Below, one piece after another: positions 44,527 through 55,857 of a stretch of DNA of 64,000 nt (position 1 is the first letter of the stretch; every line of letters starts with the position of its first letter). The position numbers and the translations under genes are program-made. Under the pieces are notes generated by a model. That model searched no databases, was not told the origin of the DNA, and saw only the letters and a program-made list of their open reading frames with translations. Origin of the DNA: Colocasia esculenta (Eukaryota; Streptophyta; Magnoliopsida; Alismatales; Araceae); contig CM024760.1 of NCBI GenBank assembly GCA_014218235.1, positions 68,512,961 to 68,576,960 of the forward strand, given 5' to 3'.

Positions 44527-47335
44527 TGTAACGACCCTCTTTATATCGATACGGTTCTACCAACCCACGTCGATATAGAAAGCGTCGCCACAGTGGGACA
44601 TTTACCCAACACTAGTATGATAGGCTGAAATATACACAAATATATAACATATGACAGCAGAATTGAAAGAACTGAAAAGAAATTCTTATTCCATCATCCA
44701 CATTCTATTCACAGTCCGTATAGAAGAAAAGAGATCTAACTTTTCATAACTGAAAATAAAATAAATACATTGTCCACAAGAGACTACGCAGAGTCTTTAT
44801 TACATACTATGAAGTAAGGATAAGTACAATGCTAAATCCACAACAAGATCTCCTACTCCCGCTCCGAGTTGCTCCTAACGATCTCCTCGGAAGAAGTAGA
44901 AACGTCTGCACCTGTACGCCGAAGCAAGAATGAGTTCAAAAGAACTCAACAAGTAACACCAAACACACTAAGCATACATGCATCAAGTAATCTCCATATT
45001 CTTATGCTACACCATTAACACATAATGCATGGATTTGACAATTTATTCAAATAGAGACCTATGCATAATTTCTACACATATTACACATGGAATTTCTTTT
45101 GTACAACATAACTTAAGCCTATCACATGCTTTCTACATACTCTCAATATGTTAAACTAATTTCATTCAACCATTCATATGCTAAATATTGATCATCTTAA
45201 ACATAGATTTACACATTTCATAACGACTATTTTAGCATGAATTCTAAAATAAATTTCACATAGTTAACACATTTACATTCATGAAAAGCTCGTTGTTTTA
45301 CTACTATCATGTCACATTCACAAGAAATTTATCCTTTTTGCATGTTATCATAAGAATTACATGAACACATATTCACTTACACCGTTTCACAATTTACACA
45401 TTTCTTTTCACTTAAACACATTTTCACAAATTCTTAATGTCGTGACACATAGCCCAAACCACTTTAGAAGGACACACACTAATCACATCACATATCTATC
45501 ACCTAGGCATTCCAGTGATAAATCTTAGTTACTGCGCAGAACCGGGAGAAGCACTCTCCACCCTAACCAGTGATACTTGTTCGCCTCCAGGATTTAATCC
45601 CAATGCCCATGGGACATCACACACTTTGAACTTTCCCGTGGGGACTTTACCACAGTACAGTTCCACAACCCTCAAAGGTAGCAGTGTCACCCATTGGCAC
45701 ATTTATACATTTTCTCAAGTTTCAACATACTTCTAAATGCACAATTTTTACACATTCATCTCATGCTCGCACATTTACATTCTTCAGTATTACCTAGCAT
45801 GGTACTACTGTCTTCAGTATTAACCAAGTTTTAAAACAAGTCTAATCATCATGCTGAAATTTACAGAATTAAACACTAATCATATTAATATGCATATTTG
45901 TTAATATCTAACATAAAACAAACATATATAACTATTATCATCAGTTAAGTACAAAAATTTAACCAGAAATCTATCACAGTCTAACTATCATGCATACCAA
46001 GATTCACATTTTTCTGAATCACGCATAATTTCTGAAAATTCTAACAGTGATGTTATCAAATGTAAAAATAGTCAAACTAACGTGAATTTTCATTGTTCGG
46101 ACCCACAACTTATTATATACATGAATACTGATAGTACTAATTATATGTCAATTTATAAGAATTTAACTAATTTCGCACGAATTATTAACATTTCTACACT
46201 GAGTAGACATATTCACTATTTTTCGGTTCAAAAAATTTAATACACGATTCAGATATTATAAATTTCCCAAATTTTTACATCATGCATTAGACCTCATAAA
46301 CAGTATACAAAAATTTCATGATAGTTAAATTCTATACATATTTCACAAACGAGATTTTTCAAGATTAAAATTCTGTCGGTCGAACATTCAAAGAATTCTA
46401 ATAATTAGGGCAAATTACAAAAATTTCACAATAACTCACAGTACACCCCAACATGTATATTTACATATCATATAAAATTTACCGTATATCCTCATGCGGA
46501 AAATCTCGAAAATTAGCTTATAGAAGGTCAGACCTGCACACTATTGCAGTCTGAAGAACTTGATGGCATGGGGGTAGCCGTCTATAAGTTAACGGCAATA
46601 TATGATGCCGCCAACATATGATATTAGCGGCAAGGGATCCTGCCGTTAATATCCTGTCTGCATAAACACAGACTGAACGCTAACAGATCTCTTGAATGGG
46701 GGTTCCAGGACACGAGAAAAATCCGTAAAATCCCTGGGACATACTAGACACATGTAGGGTTGATGTGAGTGGGGTACTTGCCTCTTGTAAAATCCTCAAA
46801 CAACGGTTTAATCCGGAGAAGCCCTCCTCGGCCTGTGCCAAAGAGCCTTCAAATCCCTCCTTATTCGGGTTCTCTGTTGATCTTCACTGCACACCAGCGT
46901 GGGGAAGTCGTTCCCAGATGTTCAGAGTTGTCACCAGTCGATGCAGATCACCGGATGAAGCCTCCCGAAGTCGGATCTCCCAGATTCAAGTTGGAGGTTC
47001 GCATAGAAAAGCTAGGTTTTTGACCCAAGAGTCAAAAGGATGGATCTGGCCGAAAACTGGGCAATATAAAGGGTTGAGGGCCAGACATGCGTAAGGGGTA
47101 AGTCATAGAGCCGTTGGGGACGGTTTCTAAAACAGATGGCGAAATTTCGGAGGCGTTTCTGGATCTGGAAACGTAACTGGTCTGGGATATTGACGTCCAC
47201 ATCTCTGGTCGCCTATTCAGAGTGGGCGTCCATCGATATTGCTGCCTATTACTAGTCAACGTCAGCTGATGTTGACGCCAACTGGTCGACAAAACACACT
47301 TAAATTATGCAGAATTTATAACAACACACACACAC

Positions 47336-47391
<56 letters not shown>

Positions 47392-47536
47392 TTGTATACA
47401 ATATGTACATTACTAATTCATACAATTCGTATAAATAATTACTATGCACAATAATCAATACATCAATAGTATACACTTATATGTATATATATATATATAT
47501 ACTTAAGCAAACAAGGTGAAAATGAAGGGCCTTACA
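44527..47536 (-). repeat. 5' LTR of Y
   Basis: This is 3010 bp, colinear with the left LTR. The TATA-like motif on the minus strand lies at 47061-47073. The microsatellite has become a short CA tract followed by a very long TA tract (47326-47390). It is followed by TSD GTATT (47537-47541). No gene is present in it. Confidence 0.92.
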
Positions 47537-47541
47537 GTATT

Positions 47542-47570
47542 ACCTATCCAAGTTGTTCAATGAACCTAGT
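47542..47570 (+). pseudogene. Short remnant of X RNase H
   Basis: Joined to 36615 through the TSD, the frame reads across the Y insertion as ERAVY then YLSKLFNEP, a gypsy RNase H motif, before meeting the LTR of A. This small piece proves that Y lies inside X and that X continues beyond. Confidence 0.8.
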
Positions 47571-49594
47571 TGAGCAACTACCCCTAAGAAAATAATTTAA
47601 GATTATTATAACTTTTGTTTTTTCTATGACAAAACCTTTAAAAGAATTTCTACAAATTAAATATACATATCACAGAAAAATAGTTTGGACAAACTCTATC
47701 TCGACTGTGGAATCTGACTCCTTTAGAATTGAAAAGTTCTGCACTAGATCATCTCTAAAATTTTCTAAGTCCAATCTATCCGACTGTCAACTCCGACTTC
47801 ATACAGTCGAATACTTCAGAATCTAACTTCTCTGAATCCGACTTCCTACAGTCGGATACTTCATTTTGGACTTCAATTCTCAAAAGTCAAATTCTTCTAT
47901 ATCTGACTTCTAAAGTCGAATTCTCTGTCTTGTTTCTGTTTAACTCCATGAAAGTCGAATTATGACTTTCGAATGCATTTCTATCCGACTTGCAAAGTCG
48001 AATGATATTATCTTAATGCAACTTCTGACGAAGTTGAATTTATCGACTCCTACAATTCCGTCTCTGACTCCTAGAGTCGAATTACACTCTCTTGTGAATC
48101 CGACTTCACTGACAAGTCCTGTACTTGTACTATTTCTATGAAGATACTATTTTATCATCTTATGAAATTTTGATTGCATATCATTTTATCTTCCTTGATA
48201 TGATTTCTATTAAAACCTAAATTGACTGAATATTTTCTCTGTCTATTAAATTATTCTTACATGATAAGACATATTATACTTAAAATATTCTTCTAAAATT
48301 GTGAAATGAATATATTTGAATGCATCTATTCAAATTGAACTCTTGCTTCATGATAGTAGTCCAGATTTTCTTTATTTTAAAAGATATTTTGCATTTATCA
48401 TTTATTATTTTCAGATGCATGGCATCTGACAGAGGCTCACCTACCACTGCCAGAACTTGTCCATACCTTATGTTTGCACACTATCTGTTCATCCTTTAGT
48501 GGTCTGAAAAGCTATCAATCTAAGGTTTCCATACTTTTTATTTTTCTATGGCTTACCTACCTCAGAAAGAATGGAGGTACCTTGTCTTTGTGTCTTGTCT
48601 TTGCTGCAGGACATTTATTGAAGCACGTTTTCAACATGGAGCTTTCACAGTCTATTTAATTGGAAGTTGAGCTCTTAGCTGTGAAGCTGCAAGCCTTGTC
48701 CAAGAAGTATTGGAAGGAAGCAAAGAAAGAAGGACCTATGGATAACAAACTCAGCAAGCATCCAAAGGATCCAAGGTCTTTCCTCAAACTGCAAGATCTC
48801 TAACGACCATTGTCAAATGACTACATTCTTCATGAAGATTATAAAAGAAGCCGAAGTTTGAAAGGAGTGATATACAACAAGAGAACTGAACACTTAGAAC
48901 TGTTCTAGCATTCTCTTCAATTCTCCTCTGCCTTCTACTAGCAAGAAAGCGTTCACAAGCCTTCTCAAAGTTGCAAGCTAGAGAGCTCCATTCTTTAGAA
49001 AATTCCTCAGCTCTCATTAGTCACAGAAGTCTTGCTATTCGGGTGGCAACTGTAATTGATTATTTGTTAATCCACACTTCCTGTTCAGAAAGGAGCTTGA
49101 TTGCAATTCTCCTGTTTTCTCCTTTATGGACTAAGTGTGTTTACTCATTGTTTTAGGCAAACACACAAGTGTCTCTACTTTTTATTTTGTGTAATTGTGT
49201 GGGATGTTTGTTCTTGCAGTTCCCCGATTGTGTAGGAAAGACCTTGTAAAAGGTAGTGCTTGTACCCCTGGTAAGGGAAGACTTGCTTGGGAGCAAGTGG
49301 TCTTGTAATTCCTCTCAAGGGTGAGAGAAGGCCAAAGTTTATTGGCAGTTAGTGAAATCTCAAGTGGTTGGCTTGAGGACTAGATGTAGGACTTCCATGT
49401 GGGAAGGGCCGAACCAAGATAAATCTCCTTGTGCATTTGTGTGTTTGTTTCCGCCAATTTACACTTGAATCACACACTACACTAAATTCCAACAGATTTA
49501 TTTAATGTTGTTTAATTTCAGATAAAAATTTTAAAAGCACAAGAAGTCCTATTCACCCCCTCTAGGACATCATTAGTGCCATTTCGATCCAACA
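47571..49594 (+). repeat. 5' LTR of A
   Basis: This is about 2.02 kb. It carries a cluster of TCCGACTT and AAGTCGAA words in both orientations (47690-48110), a TATA box (TTATAAAAG, 48839-48847), and the Sirevirus C-rich end (CCTATTCACCCCCTCTAGG) before ...CAACA. The left end is less certain than the right. Confidence 0.7.
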
Positions 49595-49596
49595 AG

Positions 49597-49608
49597 TGGT
49601 ATCAAAGA
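49597..49608 (+). promoter_or_regulatory. Primer-binding site of A
   Basis: TGGTATCAAAGA, two bases after the LTR end, is the tRNA-Met type with substitutions in the last part. Confidence 0.75.
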
Positions 49609-49645
49609 GAGGTCTTCTCAGAAGAATCTAAAGATTTGAGAAGAG

Positions 49646-51398
49646 ATGACAGCTGAAGCTCACAACTATGAAGGTCAGTCTGTTACAAGGCCACCATTCT
49701 TTGATGGTGAGGATTATCAGTATTGGAAGATGCGGATGGAGTGGTTTATCAGAGGCATAGATTTTGATATGTGGCAAGTAATAGAACAAGGTGATTTTCA
49801 AATTATTGGTGAGTCCTCTTCTAGTCTTTCAATAGCTGATAAAAGGAATATGTCCTTAAATTATAAGGCTAAAAATTATCTTTGTTGTGCCCTCTATAAA
49901 AAAGAATTCAATAGTTTGTCTGCATGTAGAACTGCAAAAGAAATGTGGGATAAATTACAAGTTACATATGAAGGAACCGATAGAGTTAAACAAACTAGAA
50001 TAGACATTCTTGTGTCTTAATATGAACAATTTAAAATGCTTCCTAATGAAAACATTACTCAAATGTATAATCGCTTTTCCAACATAATAGTAGGACTAAG
50101 TTCTCTAGGAAAAGTTCTTACTAATGAAGAAACAGTAAGGAAATTCCTAAGATCTTTAACTAATGTTTGGACTCCCAAGGTAACTGCCATTGAGGAAGCA
50201 CATGATTTAACTCGACTATCTATTGATAAACTAATTGGATCCCTCATGGCCCATGAAATTAACATGGAGAGATTTTATGAAAATTCTTCAAAAAAGAAAA
50301 TGCCAAATGCTTTGAAGGTTCCAGATTCCTCTTCATCTGAAGACTCCATAGAAAAATTAGATGACAGTGATGATGAGGCAATGTTGTCAAGGAAATTGCA
50401 AAGAATCCTTGCCAAGAAGAAGAAGTTCGGCTCCAAGAGATTTTTCAAGAAAGATAAAAAGAAGGAGCCAACCTGCTACGAATGCAACCAACCTGGACAT
50501 TACAAATCTGAATGTCCTAAGCTGAAGAAGAAGGATCAAGCAGAAAGATCCGACAAGAAGAAAGGAAAAGAAAAGAAGTTCAGAAAATACAAGAAAAAGG
50601 CAATGGCAGCAGCATGGGATAATGAAGGGCCACCAGTTCAGACTCCTCAAGCTCAGAATTTGAAGAAGAAGAAAAGGCAAATCTATCCCCCATGGAAGGA
50701 TTGGATCAGGTAAATTCAGAAACCTCTTTCACTTCTAGTTCTGAATCTAATTCCGATAGTCTTGAAGATGCCTTCAATGAATTAAATGAAAAATATAAAA
50801 CAATAGTTAAACAAATGAAGATAGTTAAACTAAATTTGCCAAACCAAGAAAAGGCTAACACCTTTCTGAAAAATGAAGCAGAGAGGTTATGACAAAGTCT
50901 AAGTGAAACCAAAAGAGCAAATGAACTATTGTGTGAAGATTTAAAAAATAAAATAGTAAAATCATGGAAATAGATTCAAACTTAAATGAACTTAAGGATG
51001 AAGAAAAATTACAAGAGGAAAATAACTACATAAGAGCTACTATAGAGAAAATTTCAAACTGTAAAACATCTATGTTTGTTAGATTAAAAAGCTCTAGGAC
51101 AGGTAAGAAAAAATATAGAGTGGGCTATACACCTCCTCATAATGAAGAAAATGTTGTGTATCCTGAAAAATATCCAGCACCAAAATTTGTAGCAGAAAAA
51201 GGAATTAAAAACCCGAAAAAGGTTAATTGGCATGTTTATAAACAAAAACAAAAGTTCAACAACACTGCACACATTAAGAATGACTTTGATTTATGCTGTA
51301 GTCACTGTAATCAATTAGGACACACTGTCAGCACATGCACTACCAGACATTTGTACTGGATACCTAAGACTAACCATCGAGGACCCAAGAAAATTTAG
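49646..51398 (+). pseudogene. gag of element A
   Basis: It starts MTAEAHNYEGQSVTRPPFFD and runs through the copia capsid domain (DYQYWKMRMEWF, EMWDKLQVTYEGTD). A TAA at 50018 sits where a relative has CAG (Gln). A CCHC knuckle (CYECNQPGHYKSEC) lies near 50480, followed by Lys-rich sequence, a frame change near 50640, a Glu/Asn/Lys-rich coiled-coil part (50760-51050) and a second knuckle (CSHCNQLGHTVSTC, about 51298) just before the protease. Not functional. Confidence 0.8.
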
Positions 51399-51425
51399 GT
51401 ACCAAAAGTTACAACTTAATTTTAT

Positions 51426-51961
51426 TTGCAGGGTCGGCTGAGAGCATCCAAATGGTATTTGGATAGTGGGTGCTCGAGGCATATGACAGGTGATAGGAAG
51501 TTGTTTACAAGCTTTAGAGATGAAAGTGGTCAAGTCACTTATGGAGATAATGGTAAAGGAAAAGTCTTAGGATGTGGGACAGTCGGAACTAAAAAAAATA
51601 ATTTGATTGAAGATGTCATGTATGTAGAAGGATTGAAGCATAACCTCATAAGTATTAGTCAGTTATGTGATAAGGGTCATTTAGTAAAATTTCATAATGA
51701 TAGATGTATTATTCTAAAGGATGGAAAAACTGTGTTCAAAGCTCAAAGAGTGAATAATCTGTACACATTACAGTTAGCAGAATTAAAAGAAGTAAATCTA
51801 TGTCTTGCAACTACCAAGAGTGAAGAACCTGATTTGTGGCATAGAAGATTGGGGCATGCAAGCACTTCAGTGATCAAGAAAATGATTAAGCATGATCTAG
51901 TTGAAGGTCTTCCAAAGATGAAGATGAAGAAATGTTGAATATGTTCAGCGTGTGCAAAAGG
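51426..51961 (+). pseudogene. Protease and pre-integrase region of A, cut
   Basis: It contains the copia protease motif KWYLDSGCSRHMTG, then GLKHNLISISQLCDKGH, and the pre-integrase zinc region (LWHRRLGHASTS ... CSACAKG). A TGA at 51936 interrupts the zinc region. The frame ends at the LTR of B. Confidence 0.82.
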
Positions 51962-54013
51962 TGATGATCAGTTTATCCCCATGTAATTTAAACAAACTAC
52001 ATATTTATTTTGGTGATTAACAAAACTAAAGAGACTGCTTAAATCTAACATATTTTATATAAGATTTGAGCACAAGAAATAAAATAAAGGAAAACAAGCC
52101 AAACTGGTAAGTATTTTTCATTCTGATAATATTCAAAGTTCATAGCATAAAATCTCTCTAAGTTCACATCAACTCCCGTCTATGTCATAATGATTTCACT
52201 GTAAGTCATAAACGATTGCATATCACATCGGGTTCATGACCTCATAACGATTTCCTCTCTTTGATAATGATTTCATTAGTATCTTATTGATTTCAGATCG
52301 CAAAGATTTGCCATTCATAATGATTCGCTAAGAGACTGCAATGACTTGATTCTCAGAACGATTTGCGCTCACAACGATTTCATAAGTGAGCGTAACGATT
52401 TCTATTTCACAACGATTTCTTAAGTAAGCGCAACGATTTCTATTTCACAATGATTTCTTAAGTGAGAACAATGAATTGCTCTCACAACGACTTGATTCAT
52501 AATGATTTGATTGTCGCATCAATTTGATAAGTGAGAACAACGATTTGCTCTCACAACGATTTCGCTCACATAACGATTCGATAAGTTACACAACGACTCT
52601 GTCACTGTAACGATTCATTAAGTTACATAACGACTTGGTCACCGTAACGATTTGATATAGCAAAACAACGATTCACTCACATCGTCCTTAACGATTTGAT
52701 TATAACGACTCACTCATAACGATTTACTTATAGAGTCATAACGATTTGTCTATATAATGATTTATATGTGCATCGGTTTGCTTATAAATGCACAACGATT
52801 TACATGGATATCAACTCATTTGCATAATGATTTCATAAGTCATGCATGTATCGATTTCATGATGAATAACGACTTGATATTCAAACCTATTCTCAGATAG
52901 TTTGAAAAGTCAAAGTCTTCCCTCACTTTTACCTCACATCTATGCATTTATTATGACTGACCATATCACTGCACTGCATGCAAACGATATCTTCTATTTC
53001 CATGCTTATACTGTAAACATCTTTTTAGAGGAACAGAATGGAACTTCCTTTTTGATATAAAATTAATCTAACGTTGACTAACAACAAGAGACAGCCTAGC
53101 TGTCTATTATTTTAGCATTTAAAGCGTGCAGGTCTCTGACAGCGCATCTCAATACAATGTTGGACAATATGGAAGATAACGGACATCAAAGAAGATCCTC
53201 TATCTTGTTGCGTGCATGGAAAGCTAAAGACTGCTAAACAAGAAGCTCTACAGTGACATGCAGTCTAACGTAAACAAAAGCTTAGAGACAATGGACACTT
53301 CAACATTTAATTTTCAAATGGAAGACATATATAGAAGACTGAAGCTTCAGAAGCTGACACAACACTAACGACAATCTTTTACAAGCCTTCTGCGAGCATC
53401 TGAAAGAGTGAACCCTCACTCCTTTGATTGTTTAGCACTTAGCTCTCTGCATTCATTGTGTATTGTGTTAGTCTTGAGAGCTTCTGTAAACTGAGAGTGT
53501 TCTTCATTGTAGAACTTTCCCTCTCAGTCATTGCTTCAGATCAAGCGTTGGTCCTTAAGCTTGATGTAGGGGCGTATCATCTCTTGAATACATTCCTGTG
53601 TTCTTTTCCTTCATGTGGAAGGAAGACCTGGTGGTTTGTAGGGTGTTTGTTTCCCTTCGTGTAGAAGGAAGACCTGGTGGAATCCAGGGTGTTGTAATTC
53701 CTCTTCGGGTTGTGAAGAGAAGACCAGCTGCAGCTAGGTGTGTAAGTGTCCTTGAGGGGGACTGTACCCTTGGGTAGTAAAATCTTGAGTTGTTGCTCAG
53801 GGACTGGACATCGGACTCCTATGGAGAGGAGGTCCGAACCAGGATAAATTCCGTGTGTCGTGTGTTTGATTGTTTCTGTTTGCTATTCTCTTTATCTTAA
53901 CATTAATAGTTATCGAAGTGTGTTGTGTGAGTGTTTTTCTGAACAGGTTTTAAAGTGATCAAAATTTAAGAATCCCATTCACTCCCCCCTCTGGGCTTGC
54001 TAGCATGGCAACA
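51962..54013 (+). repeat. 5' LTR of B
   Basis: This 2052-bp LTR starts TGATGATCAG and ends GGCAACA. The AACGATTT array fills 52180-52880, and a TATA motif lies at 53327-53334. The C-rich end (CATTCACTCCCCCCTCTGGG) precedes the LTR end. The following primer site is decayed (TTGTATCAGAGC). Confidence 0.88.
52180..52880 (+). repeat. AACGATTT array in the LTR of B
   Basis: Over 30 copies of AACGATTT or one-base variants (AATGATTT, AACGACTT, AACGATTC) occur every 12-25 bases, many in CTCACAACGATTTC contexts. They end about 450 bases upstream of the TATA box. Confidence 0.9.
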
Positions 54014-54078
54014 AGTTGTATCAGAGCTAGTCTCTTCGACAAAGAAGAAGATCCAATGATCTAAAGAGAAAAGATCAA

Positions 54079-55789
54079 ATGGCAGCCCAAAGTCACTTCA
54101 AAGGTCAGTCAGTAATCAGGCCACCTCTGTTCGACGATGAAGATTATATTTACTGGAAAACAAGAATGTAATACTTCCTACAAGGATTCGATTTTCAAAT
54201 ATGGTCCTTAGTAGAAGAAGGCGATCTAGTCGTCCTAAACAATAGAGACAACTCGACAAAAAATGATAGAAAGAAGATTTCTCTCAACTGCAAAGCTAAG
54301 AGCATATTATGCTGTGCACTTAGCAAGAAAGAATTTAATAGAGTTTCAGCCTGCAAATCAGCGATGGAGATGTGGGAGAAGATTAGAATCACATATGAAG
54401 GTACTAACAAAGTAAAGGAAACTAGAATAGACATTTTGGTGACACAGTATGAGAGATTTCAGATGCAGTCGGGAGAAACCATTACACAGATGTTTAGCAG
54501 ATTTACAGACATCACCAACGGGTTAGCAGGATTAGGAAAAAGCTATGAGATGGGAGACATGGTAAGGAAAATCCTTAGATCTCTACCATCTTCTTAGACT
54601 CCCAAGGTAACAGCTATAGAAGAAGCCAATGTCTTGAAAAGGATGTCATTAGAGAAACTCATTGGGTCCCTCATGGCCAATGAGATAAACTTGGAAAGAT
54701 TGGGTGAATCATCAAGTAGAAAGAAGCACAAGAATGCCCTCAAAGCAGCAGAAGATAGCTATGAGGAAGAATCTGAGAACGATGACAGTAGTGAAAATAG
54801 TGAAGATGAAGAAGCATTGTTATCAAGAAGACTACAACGCATCTTAGCCAAGAAGAAAAAGTATCAATATGGAAGACGTTACTTCAAAAGGGCAAAGATT
54901 TCAAGAAAACTGAAGCAAAGGACATCAAGAAAGGTGAGCCAATTTGCTATGAATGTAAGAAGCCCAGACATATCAAGGCAGAGTGTCCAAAGCTCAAGAA
55001 ATATGAATTCAGAAAGAAGGACAGTTCAAGAAAATCGAGAAGATTCAAAAGAATGCCATGGCAGCAGCTTGGGACAACAGCAGTGACTCGGACAGCCAGT
55101 CAAGCTCAAGCAATGAAGAAGAAGAAGAAGCTAACTTGGTGTTCATGGCCAACACAGAAGACAAGGTAACATCTGACTCATCCTTCTCTTCTTGTAATGA
55201 TACTGATTCAGATAACTTAGAAGAAGCGTTTAATGAACTATACTGTAAATATAGAGAAGTATGTAAATCACTAAGAGCCAGTAAGAAAAATCTCGCATGC
55301 CTAGAAAATACTAATTCAGATTTAAAATCTGAAAATGAGCAAATGGAAAAACAAATTAATGAACTAAAAAGGAGAAACGAATTACTGTGCGACGACTTGA
55401 AAAATAAAAATGAACAATTAGCAAATTTAAAAAATCAAGAAACTATAAATAATTTAAAATAAGAAGTCAACACGTTAACCACAAAAAATGAAAAATTATC
55501 AAGCGCACTAGAAAAATTTACTAATGGTAAAACAACATCAATATTGAAAGGTGCTAGACGGTCAGGTAAAAAGAAACATGGATTATGTTATACTCCCCCT
55601 GATAATGAAGAAACTAAAGTTTATCCTAAAATATATCCTACACCTAAATTTGTACCTGAAGAAGACACAACATACAAGGTAAACTTCAAATACATTATGA
55701 CTGAAAAGGCAACTAAGATATCTTGCTGTAGTCATTGCAACAAGTTAGGACATATTCAAGTATCATGTCCAACTAAACATAAAATATAG
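54079..55789 (+). pseudogene. gag of element B
   Basis: It starts MAAQSHFKGQSV, with a TAA after 30 codons where C has GAA, and a TAG at 54597 where C has TGG. The capsid region (EMWEKIRITYEGTNKVKET), a knuckle (CYECKKPRHIKAEC, about 54945, in a shifted frame), an acidic/coiled-coil part (55058-55500) and a second knuckle (CSHCNKLGHIQVSC, about 55728) are present. It is clearly related to the gag of C. Confidence 0.8.
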
Positions 55790-55857
55790 ATAATTAAAAG
55801 AAAAATTGATGACAATAACCAACCAGGACCCAAAAGAACATGGGTACCTAAAGCTTA

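Larger units (their letters stand above)
36616..47536 (-). mobile_element. Complete chromovirus-type gypsy element Y (Tekay/Del-like)
   Basis: Y is 10,921 bp, on the minus strand, with two 3.0-kb LTRs (TGTAA...TTACA ends), a primer-binding site, a polypurine tract and a TSD of GTATT. The polyprotein has gag, protease, reverse transcriptase, RNase H, integrase with a GPY-type end and a C-terminal chromodomain, the order that defines plant chromoviruses. By hand I count about 75 differences over about 2.95 kb between the LTRs (about 2.5 percent), an age similar to E. The coding part carries several nonsense codons and a few small deletions. Confidence 0.93.
17347..47570 (+). mobile_element. Tat-lineage gypsy retrotransposon X, interrupted by nested elements
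   Basis: X begins with TGTAGGCACGAG at 17347 inside CACTA T. Its own pieces are 17347-19106, 21214-23471, 34356-36615 and 47542-47570; the sequence between is S1, E and Y with one copy of each TSD. It encodes gag, an aspartic protease with DTGAS, a G-patch, and a reverse transcriptase with YVDD, in the order usual for Tat/Ogre elements. The frame reads correctly across each insertion when the insert and one TSD copy are left out. RNase H continues at 47542 and is then cut by element A. Integrase and the 3' LTR are outside the window. The predicted TSD is AATAC (17342-17346). Confidence 0.8.
47571..51961 (+). mobile_element. Sirevirus-type copia element A, right part cut by B
   Basis: A consists of a 5' LTR, a primer-binding site, a gag with two zinc knuckles, the protease and the pre-integrase region. 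The frame breaks at CSACAKG (51961), where the LTR of B begins. The remainder of A, including its 3' LTR, must lie beyond the right edge. The left boundary (TGAGCAACTACC at 47571) is inferred from where the X frame stops. The predicted TSD is CTAGT. Confidence 0.78.

Noticed and set aside
47326..47390. Long TA tract as an origin or cruciform element
   Set aside because: It is a microsatellite expansion in the Y LTR, explained by comparison with the other LTR.
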